64,000 nucleotides of DNA from Luminiphilus syltensis NOR5-1B (lineage in GTDB: Bacteria > Pseudomonadota > Gammaproteobacteria > Pseudomonadales > Halieaceae), in NCBI RefSeq assembly GCF_000158175.1, contig NZ_DS999411.1, positions 1,788,929-1,852,928 on the forward strand, given 5' to 3'. Made by a program: the position numbers and the translations under genes. This document shows positions 31,051 through 41,759 of this stretch, piece by piece. The notes under the pieces are model-generated. The model saw only the letters and a program-made list of their open reading frames with translations. It had not been told where the DNA came from and did not search any database. Each line of letters begins with the position of its first letter. Position 1 is the stretch's first letter.

Positions 31051-33213
31051 ATGGGAAAAATGCGCAAACGACGCTACCTTAAATCCACGCTGGAGAACGC
31101 GATCTACCGCGCCCGACAAGGACTCAGGAAAACAATGGCTATTACCGATCGTATTAAAGGGAGGCTCGGCGGTAGTGTTCCGATCACACCGAAAGAAACA
31201 CACACCATCGACAAGAAAGGTGAGCTTTACGACTTCCTCATTTCTGAGGAACGATTGGATTTTGCCAATGAACAGTCGCCGGTGGTTAGCATTCTGCTGG
31301 TGTTTTTTAATCGCGCAGAGTTGTCTCTGGCGTGTTTAAAAAGCCTCAAGCAACACATCGGGATACCTTTTCAGTTGGTTATCGTCGATAACGCGTCCGA
31401 GGATGAGACGGCGATACTGCTCAATCGAATCGACGGTGCTGAGATTATCCGTAACGACGACAACCGCGGTTTTCTTCTTGCCTGTAACCAGGCGGCAGAA
31501 CGGGCACTCGGACATTATATATTGCTGCTCAACAATGACGCCGAAGTTCACGCGGGCACGGTTGAGTCGGCGGTCGCCGCTTTCGACACCGGTGCTGGTA
31601 TCGGCGTTGTCGGCGGCAAGATCACCTTGCTCGACGATACCCTGCAGGAGGCGGGCAGTATTATGTGGCAGGACGGATCCTGCCTCGGCTTTGCCCGCGG
31701 ATTTAACCCCGAGGATCCCGCGGTCAATTTCGTCCGCGACGTCGACTACTGCTCAGGTGCTTTCATGATGACGCCGAGGCAGTTATTCAGAGATTTAGGC
31801 GGGCTCGATGAGGCCTACGCCCCCGCCTACTATGAAGAAACGGACTACTGTGCGCGGGTGCATCGGGCGGGTCTTCGTATTGTCTATGAGCCTCGTGCCG
31901 CAATCACCCATTTTGAGTTTGCCAGTGCAGGAAAGAGCGATTTTGCCATTCGTCAGATGACGAAGAACGCTTCGCTGTTTCGCGAAAAAAACCGGGGACT
32001 TTTGGATACCCGTCTGCCACCCGAATCGAGCAATATCTGGCGCGCGCGACACTACGATCATTTGAAGCCGCATCTGTTGTACGTCGATGACCGGGTACCC
32101 CATCGTTCATTTGGCGGTGGCTTTCCACGCTCCAATGACGTGCTCAGGGCGCTGGCTGAGGCGGGATTTAATATCACACTCGTGCCGTACAATTTTCCCG
32201 ATGAGGACTCGTTGGCGACGGTGTACGCGGATATTCCGCGCACCGTTGAAGTACTCCTGGGGGTTGGCAGGACCAACCTCAATGACATATTGCGCCAGCG
32301 CGCAGGGCTTTACGGTGTCGTCTGGGTGAGCCGACCGCACAACATGTCGCATTTTATGACCTTTGTTGATCGAGCCGCCATTGCCGGTGCCCAAATCGTT
32401 TACGACGCGGAAGCTATTTTTGCGTTACGGGATATCGAGCAGGCGCGGGTGGAAGGCCGGCCCATGAGCGAGGAGCAGTCGAGGGAGCAGATTGCCAAGG
32501 AGGTGCGTTTGATTGAATCTGCTGATCATATTGTCGCGGTCAACGAGCACGAAAAGGAACACTTCATCGACTATGGCAAGGTTCAGGGCTCGACCGTATC
32601 AGTACTGGGGCACGCGCTTGATGTTACGCCTACAGCTGCTGGTTTTGCAGCGCGTTCGGGCCTGCTATTCGTCGGTAATATGGACTACGAGGACTCCCCC
32701 AACGTCGATTCGATACGGTGGTTCCTCAATCAGGTATGGCCGCTTATTCGGCGTGAGTTGCCGGAAACCACGCTGCACCTGGTCGGTGCCAACAATGCGC
32801 CATCGATAAAGCGCTGCAGTATTGACGGTGTCCAGGTGCACGGTCGTGTGGATGATGTCAGCGCCTTGTATAACCAGTGCCGTGTATTTATCGCGCCTAC
32901 GCGCTATGCCGCGGGTGTTCCGTTCAAGGTTCATGAAGCGGCGGCGATGGGCTTGCCGGTGGTCGCCAGTGAGTTAATCGCTGACCAGACCGGCTGGCGT
33001 GAAAATGGCGGATTGCTGGCTGCCTCGAGCAGCGACGGTGAGGCATTTGCAAAGCAGTGTATTTCGTTGCACAGGGATGAAGCCCAGTGGCGCAATTGCC
33101 GTGAACAGGCACTGAAATTAATTGCCGACGAGTGCGACCCCGCGGTTTATCCAAGGGTGATCAACGACGTTCTCAAGGCGCTTGGGATTACCAACGCGGC
33201 ATCTGCCGCTTAG
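31051..33213 (+). CDS. Two-domain glycosyltransferase (GT2 fused to GT4)
   Basis: 720 residues. After a basic N terminus (1-75) comes a GT2 domain, about 78-320: VSILLVFFNRAELSL, IVDNASEDET, LLLNNDAEVH (the acidic metal site, 158-167) and EETDYCARVHRAG. A second GT-B/GT4 domain follows, about 340-710: LLYVDDRVPHRSFGGGFPRS, LLFVGNMDYEDSPNVDS and the EX7E-type nucleotide-sugar site GVPFKVHEAAAMGLPVV. Such bifunctional enzymes can add two sugars in turn. It overlaps the convergent sulfotransferase-PhyH gene by four bases. Confidence 0.88.
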   Translation: MGKMRKRRYLKSTLENAIYRARQGLRKTMAITDRIKGRLGGSVPITPKETHTIDKKGELYDFLISEERLDFANEQSPVVSILLVFFNRAELSLACLKSLKQHIGIPFQLVIVDNASEDETAILLNRIDGAEIIRNDDNRGFLLACNQAAERALGHYILLLNNDAEVHAGTVESAVAAFDTGAGIGVVGGKITLLDDTLQEAGSIMWQDGSCLGFARGFNPEDPAVNFVRDVDYCSGAFMMTPRQLFRDLGGLDEAYAPAYYEETDYCARVHRAGLRIVYEPRAAITHFEFASAGKSDFAIRQMTKNASLFREKNRGLLDTRLPPESSNIWRARHYDHLKPHLLYVDDRVPHRSFGGGFPRSNDVLRALAEAGFNITLVPYNFPDEDSLATVYADIPRTVEVLLGVGRTNLNDILRQRAGLYGVVWVSRPHNMSHFMTFVDRAAIAGAQIVYDAEAIFALRDIEQARVEGRPMSEEQSREQIAKEVRLIESADHIVAVNEHEKEHFIDYGKVQGSTVSVLGHALDVTPTAAGFAARSGLLFVGNMDYEDSPNVDSIRWFLNQVWPLIRRELPETTLHLVGANNAPSIKRCSIDGVQVHGRVDDVSALYNQCRVFIAPTRYAAGVPFKVHEAAAMGLPVVASELIADQTGWRENGGLLAASSSDGEAFAKQCISLHRDEAQWRNCREQALKLIADECDPAVYPRVINDVLKALGITNAASAA

Positions 33214-34943
33214 AGAATGGTTTTGGTGTACTGACCACAGACATGGCCGCCGTGGTTTGTCGATTGTTTACCCGCCTTTTCTTTCAAGTAGGGCGGAGTG
33301 CACCGCTGGGGGCAATAGTGGGTGACCAGACTTCGTCTCGTGGACTGGGGATTCTCGATTTTAGACCCGCCATGATACAGCCCTGATGACCAGATCAGTG
33401 CATCGCCCTTTCTTGGCAGAAACCGCTGGCTGAGCAACCCATTTTCTTTGGCCAGTTTGTGGACGATTCGGGTGTAGTGGGTTTTGGGGAGTAAGCGCTG
33501 GTACCGATCGCTGCGTTTTGCAAATAAACTCCTTACCAGGCGCTCGTAGCCCGTGGGCTTGGCATCCTGCCAGACGCTGCCGTTATCGAATACGTGATCG
33601 GGTATCTTGTGACTGCCCGGATAGTATTCGAGTTCGCCGGTGCCGGGGTGAACGTCCTCGAGGGCAATCCAGGATGCTACGAAATTTCTCGGTTCGTCGA
33701 CCTTTACAAAGGCAATATCCGAGTGCATTCCCTGTTCGGAGCCCTTCTCAAACGACAATGACTGAAACGCCAGAGGCTCGTCCTGCAATATCAGGGTCAG
33801 GTAGCGTCGAATCTGCTCGTGAAAGATGGCCGCGCGCACCGACTCCGACACCATATGGATATCGAGCAGTTTGGCCTCGTGTCTGGTCGCGTAGTCGCTT
33901 TGTGAGGGGAGATGTCGCTTCTGCGATCCCTCCCAGAAAGAGGCATAAGTCTCTCCCGTCGGGTTGGACCAGGCGGTGAGAATCTCGTTGAGAATGCTTT
34001 CGGTAAGGTCGTCGGGCAGGGCATCTGGAATCACCAGATAACCCTGATCGCAAAAGAAGCGCAGATTCTCCGCCTCATCCCAGCTTATGCTGCCGGCCTC
34101 CAGCCCGTGTTTGATCATTGCTTTCGCATCGGGGTGGTCGGTCCACAAGGCGCTGTTAAGGGCAGTGGTTGTCGTTGGGGATCTAAGGCCATTGCCTGCA
34201 AAGGGTTCGAAACTCGGTTTTTCACCTGGCGTCGTCATGGGCGGCGGTGCCAATGTTGGTGCGCTTATCGCCATTTTCTCAGTGTTGTCATTCGCCGTTA
34301 CCGATGTTTCTGGATCTGATTCAGACGGTACCAGCGAATCGGCGTATCGTTTGGCGAAAGGCGTCTTTTGCCAGTAGGGCGTCAGTTCCTCGAGCGCGCC
34401 CTGTGGCAGATTCTGATTCGAAAATTCAGGCCGCTTGGTGAGTTTGATACCGGTAAACGTTTCGATGGCGCCGTAATAGTCGGGAAGTTGCTCATACGGC
34501 ACTTCGAGGTAGCGACTGCCCAGTTGTTTCCGCAGTTGCCGACAACCCTGGTCGTAGCCGAACCACATTCGAATCGCCCGGATCATACGCTCTTCTATGG
34601 CGTCGCCGAGTTCGGGAAATTGCCGTGGCGGAAAGGCACTCTCTTTGGGGAAGGCTATCGAATAGACGTTGTTCTGAGGTTCTCGCGTAATGTGGATGAA
34701 ATAGGAGTTTGGGAATTTTCTGACGATGGGATCGGCGACCCGGTAATTCTCACACCACTTGAAACAAATGGTCTTGGCGGGTGGGAAGTGCCACTTTCCC
34801 ACTTTCCCCCGCTGCAGGTGCGGGATATCGCCGGGCTCGTCGTAGGTCAGATCGCAGTTGTCACCAATAAGGCGGGTCAGGAAGGTTGTGCCTGATCGTG
34901 GACTGCCTACAATCCAAATGAATTTACAGGGGTCAGCCGTCAT
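33210..34943 (-). CDS. Sulfotransferase fused to a PhyH-type 2-oxoglutarate dioxygenase
   Basis: 577 residues from the ATG at 34943; GTG at 34952 is an alternative. N-terminal domain (about 1-200): PAPS-binding loop GSPRSGTTF (13-21) and a 3'-phosphate-type FIHITREPQNN, as in Sulfotransfer families. A Pro/Thr-rich linker (about 205-255) leads to a PhyH-like domain (about 285-550) with iron ligands H407 and D409 (HSD), H524 in GLYHGGS and an arginine 12-13 residues later for 2-oxoglutarate. Predicted to sulfate and hydroxylate a cassette product; the substrate is unknown. It overlaps the upstream sulfotransferase. Confidence 0.85.
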   Translation of the reverse strand: MTADPCKFIWIVGSPRSGTTFLTRLIGDNCDLTYDEPGDIPHLQRGKVGKWHFPPAKTICFKWCENYRVADPIVRKFPNSYFIHITREPQNNVYSIAFPKESAFPPRQFPELGDAIEERMIRAIRMWFGYDQGCRQLRKQLGSRYLEVPYEQLPDYYGAIETFTGIKLTKRPEFSNQNLPQGALEELTPYWQKTPFAKRYADSLVPSESDPETSVTANDNTEKMAISAPTLAPPPMTTPGEKPSFEPFAGNGLRSPTTTTALNSALWTDHPDAKAMIKHGLEAGSISWDEAENLRFFCDQGYLVIPDALPDDLTESILNEILTAWSNPTGETYASFWEGSQKRHLPSQSDYATRHEAKLLDIHMVSESVRAAIFHEQIRRYLTLILQDEPLAFQSLSFEKGSEQGMHSDIAFVKVDEPRNFVASWIALEDVHPGTGELEYYPGSHKIPDHVFDNGSVWQDAKPTGYERLVRSLFAKRSDRYQRLLPKTHYTRIVHKLAKENGLLSQRFLPRKGDALIWSSGLYHGGSKIENPQSTRRSLVTHYCPQRCTPPYLKEKAGKQSTNHGGHVCGQYTKTIL

Positions 34944-36174
34944 TGGATTCACCGCGAATACGCTGGATTATCCGTTTAAAAAAGCGCACCGGATAGGAGA
35001 TTTTCCAGCTAGTGGATTGATACACCGCTTTGAGCGTCAAATAATTTTGCCGGGCCTCATTTTCCCTTTCTCTCGCGATAGCGAGTGCCTGTCGGGTCTC
35101 CATCCGACTGAGCGACCAATTTTCATGATAGAGCTGGGCTTGCCGAAGCGCAGTTTTCAGCTCCCTCTCAACGTGTTGTTTTGATTCAAGGTCGGCAGAT
35201 AGACGGTTACTGACCTCGGCAAGTGAGTTGACCTGTTTTTCGAGTGAGCCCAGGTACTTATTCTTTTCCTGAAGCTGGCGCTCCAGGTCAGCGACCCAGA
35301 GACGATCATTCTCCTCGAGCATTTCGAGTGAATGGTACTCGTAGTCGAGATGTACGATTAGCGGGCACAGTGAACGCCATTCCGCGGAGTAGCTTTCAAT
35401 CAAATCGAGGGTGAGCGGCTCGCTCAGCAGCGCCTGATAGAGACGTTGCGCTAGATCTGCAAGGGCATTAACGTCGCTGCCGTACTCGGCCTCGCTTGCT
35501 GTCACCAATCCCTGGTCGTAAAAATCGAGGAAGGCCTGCTGGTCAAGGTCGTCCAGGCCGAATCCCACAGTAATGTCCCGCAATGTTTGCTCGGGGTGTT
35601 GTAGCGATCGCGTAAAGTCGACCACGAGGATCTTTGAGGTGTCGAGTACAGAACGAAGCCCCTCGAGCAGGCTGAGGGTGTATTTGAGCCACAGCGCGAC
35701 CGATTTTTCGCTGCTGAATCGGTTCCGCTGATATAACGATGAGGCAACCTCATGGGGTGAACGAATGCAAAGTAGCCAGTAGGGTTCCACATCCAGCGCG
35801 CTGAAAATTTCGCTCCAGAAAGGGACCAGGATCGACACCCGCGGGTCCTTGATCCCCGACAGCGGTCGGTCGGCGATCAATTGCTGCAACAGCGCGACCG
35901 CGTCTGCCCGGTAGCGGGCGGTGGCGGGGATTGCCGTCTCAATATCCAGTGGCGCGGCGGTGTCCCAGCGTTGCATGAGGCTTGCGAGGAGCCGATCGTT
36001 GGCCTCGACGAGCTGTCGATCTTCGAAAAAACCCTTTTTATTGTCTTTGGCGGCGCCGATCAGGTCGTCACCAAAATTTACTCCGGCCGCATTCAGCGCC
36101 CCGGCGAGTGCACTGGTACCGCTGCGGTGCATTCCCGCGATCACGATCAGCCCCTGCTTATCGTCGGATGACAC
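34933..36174 (-). CDS. Sulfotransferase-like protein with C-terminal coiled coil
   Basis: 413 residues from the GTG at 36174, which sits right after the stop of the ABC ATPase gene (TGAGGTG). A TTG 48 bases further upstream would add an unlikely N terminus. P-loop GMHRSGTSAL at about 14-23, GIKDPRVSILVPFW, and CIRSPHEVASSL fit PAPS-dependent sulfotransferases. Residues about 283-386 are a heptad-rich coiled coil, and the end contains STSWKISYPVRFF, a tail usually seen on bacterial glycosyltransferases. Overlaps the next gene by 11 bases. Confidence 0.82.
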   Translation of the reverse strand: MSSDDKQGLIVIAGMHRSGTSALAGALNAAGVNFGDDLIGAAKDNKKGFFEDRQLVEANDRLLASLMQRWDTAAPLDIETAIPATARYRADAVALLQQLIADRPLSGIKDPRVSILVPFWSEIFSALDVEPYWLLCIRSPHEVASSLYQRNRFSSEKSVALWLKYTLSLLEGLRSVLDTSKILVVDFTRSLQHPEQTLRDITVGFGLDDLDQQAFLDFYDQGLVTASEAEYGSDVNALADLAQRLYQALLSEPLTLDLIESYSAEWRSLCPLIVHLDYEYHSLEMLEENDRLWVADLERQLQEKNKYLGSLEKQVNSLAEVSNRLSADLESKQHVERELKTALRQAQLYHENWSLSRMETRQALAIARERENEARQNYLTLKAVYQSTSWKISYPVRFFKRIIQRIRGESNDG

Positions 36175-36175
36175 C

Positions 36176-36871
36176 TCAGCTGGCCTTGTTTTCAATCTGG
36201 CGCCGGTACTCAGGCAGCACAATTTCCGGTGTGTCGATCATTTTTACGGTCCCATTTTCCAGCCACATGACCCGATGACACAGTTTGCTGATGGTATTCA
36301 GATTGTGCGATACCAGAACGACCGTTGCATTCGACCGAATCAGTTGTGCAATGGCCTGCTCAGACTTCTTTCTGAATACGCCGTCGCCCACCCCAAGGAC
36401 TTCATCGATCAGAATCACGTCGGGCAGTGAGGCGATGGCGATACCCAGTGCCAGTCTCGCACGTTGCCCCGAGGAAAACGTACCCACCCGCTCAAATTCC
36501 ATATCCCCGAGCTCAGCAAAATCAAGAATCTGGGGCGTGGAGGCCTTGACCTGCGCCGTGCTCATTCCCAGAAGCATGCCATTCAGCGCGATATTGTCCC
36601 GGCAACTCAGGTCGGTTGAAAAGGGTAACTGCAGGGTTAACAGCGCTGCGCGCAGATTCGGCGCGGTATGAACGCTGCCCTCGTCCGGCAGAATGATTCG
36701 ACCGAGAACACGCAGCAGTGAGCTTTTACCCGCGCCGTTGCGACCGATAATACCTATGGTTTCACCTTTCAGAATAGTCAACGAGAGCTGACGGATAATC
36801 CAATTATCGGCGCCGGATTGGCGCGCGTAGCGAACGCCAAGGTCTTCAATAGTGATGACAGCGTCATTCAT
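36176..36871 (-). CDS. wzt: Polysaccharide ABC exporter, ATP-binding subunit
   Basis: 231 residues of the KpsT/Wzt family. Walker A GRNGAGKSS (about 42-50), signature FSSGQRARLALGIA (a LSGGQ variant), Walker B VILIDE and switch SHNLN are all present. Its short length shows that the C-terminal carbohydrate-binding domain of some Wzt proteins is missing, so export is probably not tied to recognition of a terminal sugar cap. It lies 16 bases after the permease gene. Confidence 0.9.
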   Translation of the reverse strand: MNDAVITIEDLGVRYARQSGADNWIIRQLSLTILKGETIGIIGRNGAGKSSLLRVLGRIILPDEGSVHTAPNLRAALLTLQLPFSTDLSCRDNIALNGMLLGMSTAQVKASTPQILDFAELGDMEFERVGTFSSGQRARLALGIAIASLPDVILIDEVLGVGDGVFRKKSEQAIAQLIRSNATVVLVSHNLNTISKLCHRVMWLENGTVKMIDTPEIVLPEYRRQIENKAS

Positions 36872-36887
36872 GGCGGTTTCCGACTAC

Positions 36888-37649
36888 TCAGACGATCAGT
36901 TTGGGCAGTCGACGATCGTAGTGTCGATGCAGGGCGATGGACAGGTACAGGAGCCCAAGGCTCAATCCAAGTACGTAAAATACGGATCCCCATGCGGGTA
37001 ACTCTCCCTCGAGGAGAAGCGTGCGGTAGGCACCAATCAGTACCGCCATGGGATTGAGATTGAAGTAGGTTCGCGCGGGCTCCGCAAAGTCGCCAATGTC
37101 GAAAAATATGCCTGATATGAGCATGCCGAGTAACAAGCCGTTGTCGATGATGGGCTTCAGATCACCAAGCAGGGGCACCAGCACTGCCGCAAGTGTTGCG
37201 CAGGCCGTGATGAGGATGAGCTGAATGAGCATGATCAGGGGAAGCACGTACCAGTACTGAAGGTGCAGTGAGTGCTGCCAAAGCAGGACTGAAAAAAGTA
37301 AAATCAGGGTGACAAAATACTTCACGGTATTTCCTGCAACAACAAACAGCGGGAACAGAATTTTGGGTAGGTAAATCTGTTGGATCAGATTCTTTGCCTG
37401 CAATATCGAGGTCGTGGAATTCGCAATACTGGAAGCAAACCATTTCCAGTGCACCAGGCCGATCAGAAGGAACGACACAAAACCTTCATCACCGCGTCTG
37501 AAGCCAAGCGCGAAAACACAGTAAAACGCGACCAGATAGAGTGCGGGCTCCAGGATCCACCAGGCCAATCCCAGGAAATAGCCCGACGCCTCGGCTTTCA
37601 GGTCGGTGGCGACACGCACCCGAATGAGATTGATATAGTGTTTAAGCAA
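36888..37649 (-). CDS. wzm: Polysaccharide ABC exporter, permease subunit
   Basis: 253 residues of the ABC-2 family (KpsM/Wzm) with six predicted helices. GLAWWILEPALYLVAFYCVF and NPMAVLIGAYRTLLLEGELP are typical. The start is TTG at 37649; no ATG or GTG lies nearby in frame, and no clear ribosome-binding site is visible. With wzt it forms the inner-membrane exporter of the cassette. First gene of the minus-strand half of the cassette. Confidence 0.9.
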   Translation of the reverse strand: MLKHYINLIRVRVATDLKAEASGYFLGLAWWILEPALYLVAFYCVFALGFRRGDEGFVSFLLIGLVHWKWFASSIANSTTSILQAKNLIQQIYLPKILFPLFVVAGNTVKYFVTLILLFSVLLWQHSLHLQYWYVLPLIMLIQLILITACATLAAVLVPLLGDLKPIIDNGLLLGMLISGIFFDIGDFAEPARTYFNLNPMAVLIGAYRTLLLEGELPAWGSVFYVLGLSLGLLYLSIALHRHYDRRLPKLIV

Positions 37650-37800
37650 GAAGTGCCCCGGTGGCTTCGCCTTAGCCCGCGGTCGGCGGGCAAAATAAGC
37701 GGTTTAATAACCCGAACAGTGTAATTTCCGGGGGGTCGAAAATCCACCAAAAGCCGCGGACGGCGTGACCGGGACGGCGATGGGCGTTAATATTCACTAC

Positions 37801-37829
37801 TTGCACTGAGACCGCCGCCAACCTATACT
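37801..37829 (+). promoter_or_regulatory. Sigma70 promoter of rplU-rpmA
   Basis: TTGCAC (37801-37806), a 17-base spacer and TATACT (37824-37829). It is a strong match, about 108 bases before the rplU start, and leaves a leader of about 100 bases in which no known regulatory RNA was recognised. Confidence 0.85.
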
Positions 37830-37936
37830 CCGCCGCCTTAAATGTGTGGCCTTTCGCCACGCTGAAGCTAGTGCCTGACTCTGCCCCGAAACACTCGGAT
37901 TGACATTGCGAGCAGGCTAACTGAGTGGAGAACACT

Positions 37937-38248
37937 ATGTACGCGGTGATAGAAGCCGGTGGTAAGCAGCATCGGGTCGAAGAAGGCGAGCTGCTGAAGC
38001 TTGAGAAAATTGAAGCCGGTACCGGCGATACGATCGAATTTGATCGCGTCCTGCTGCTCGGCGCGGGCAGTGACGTCAAAATCGGTACGCCGGTTGTTGA
38101 GGGCGGGAAAGTCACCGCTGAAGTGGTTTCCCATGGGCGTCACGAAAAAATCCGAATCGTGAAGTTCAATCGCCGAAAGCATTATCGCAACGAGACCGGT
38201 CACCGTCAGTGGTACACCGAAGTCAAAATTACTGGAATTCAGGGTTGA
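37937..38248 (+). CDS. rplU: 50S ribosomal protein L21
   Basis: 103 residues from the ATG at 37937, the E. coli length. A GTG four codons upstream is less likely. L21 binds 23S rRNA together with L20. [18 protein letters not shown] and [19 protein letters not shown] are diagnostic. Twelve bases before rpmA, downstream of a strong promoter. Confidence 0.97.
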   Translation: MYAVIEAGGKQHRVEEGELLKLEKIEAGTGDTIEFDRVLLLGAGSDVKIGTPVVEGGKVTAEVVSHGRHEKIRIVKFNRRKHYRNETGHRQWYTEVKITGIQG

Positions 38249-38260
38249 TAGGAGGCGCAT

Positions 38261-38518
38261 ATGGCTCATAAGAAAGCAGGTGGTAGTACTCGAAACGGTC
38301 GCGACTCCCAGAGCAAGCGATTGGGTATCAAGGCCTTTGGTGGTCAGACCATTAGCGCGGGGAGCATTATTGTTCGCCAGCGTGGTACCCGGTTCCACCC
38401 CGGACTGAACGTCGGATGCGGCAAGGACCATACGTTGTTCGCCACTACCGATGGCAAAGTGGAATTTACTACGGGCGGTGCCAAAGGCCGCAAATTTGTA
38501 AACGTGGTGAGCGCCTGA
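38261..38518 (+). CDS. rpmA: 50S ribosomal protein L27
   Basis: 85 residues. L27 reaches the peptidyl transferase centre with its N terminus. The start [19 protein letters not shown] is the E. coli-type N terminus without the cleaved extension of Firmicutes. [21 protein letters not shown] is conserved. The ribosome-binding site TAGGAGG precedes the ATG, and a terminator follows. Confidence 0.98.
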   Translation: MAHKKAGGSTRNGRDSQSKRLGIKAFGGQTISAGSIIVRQRGTRFHPGLNVGCGKDHTLFATTDGKVEFTTGGAKGRKFVNVVSA

Positions 38519-40908
<2,390 letters not shown>

Positions 40909-41748
40909 GTGGCGACGGCGTTGCTGGCGCTTTACTGCGCGGCTATTTTCATCGCGTCGATGGCGGGCGCGATGGTCCCACGACGCATGAAAATGACGCA
41001 CACGCGTATGCAACTGGTGATGAGTCTCGTTGCGGGTTTGATGCTGGGCGTGGCTTTGTTTCATCTCATTCCACATAGCGCGACAGAGGCGGGCAGTCAT
41101 ATTGACTTCACCATGCGTTGGGTCATGGCTGGCTTGGTCTTCATGCTGATGCTTTTACGCTTGTTCCACTTCCACCAGCATGATTTTGGCGACCTGGAGG
41201 CAGGCTGCGAGCACGGTAGTGCCGAGGCGCACGATCATGCCCAGGCCCATGATCACGCCCATGCCAGCCCGCCGGCGAATGCATCGAGTTGGTTTGGTCT
41301 GGCTTTCGGCCTGGCGGTTCATACTATCGTCGATGGTATTGCCCTGGGTGCGGTCATGCAGAGTGGTGAGGCGCAGGCCAGCCTATTGGGCGTGGGGGTA
41401 TTTATGGCTATTTTTCTGCACAAGCCCCTGGATACACTCGCGCTGGAGACAGTGATGACCGCGGCGGGGACTGCCGTGTCGGTAAGGCGCATTGCGACGA
41501 CTGTTTTTTCGCTACTGTGTCCCCTGGCGGCGGTGTTATTTTTCCTGCGCGCGGACGTGATTGCAGGAGATTCATTGTTGCTGCCCGGTGCGCTCGCCTT
41601 TTCGGCAGGTGCGTTTATCTGTATCGCACTGGCTGACCTGCTACCCGAGGTGCAGTTTCATAGCCACGATCGTGGCAAACTCACAGTCCTGTTTATTGTT
41701 GGGATCGCGCTGGCGATGACCATTGGAATCTTCGAGCCGGCACACTGA
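40909..41748 (+). CDS. ZIP-family metal transporter
   Basis: 279 residues, GTG start immediately after the proB stop. Eight predicted helices with a histidine-rich cytoplasmic loop (EAHDHAQAHDHAHA, about 105-118) and the ZIP metal-transport motif HTIVDGIALGA in helix 4, plus FLHKPLDTLAL in helix 5. It probably imports zinc or another divalent metal. The helix-5 motif differs from the HEXPHE of ZupT, so specificity is unclear. It ends 11 bases from the convergent hemH. Confidence 0.87.
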   Translation: MATALLALYCAAIFIASMAGAMVPRRMKMTHTRMQLVMSLVAGLMLGVALFHLIPHSATEAGSHIDFTMRWVMAGLVFMLMLLRLFHFHQHDFGDLEAGCEHGSAEAHDHAQAHDHAHASPPANASSWFGLAFGLAVHTIVDGIALGAVMQSGEAQASLLGVGVFMAIFLHKPLDTLALETVMTAAGTAVSVRRIATTVFSLLCPLAAVLFFLRADVIAGDSLLLPGALAFSAGAFICIALADLLPEVQFHSHDRGKLTVLFIVGIALAMTIGIFEPAH

Positions 41749-41759
41749 GGACGGTAAGC

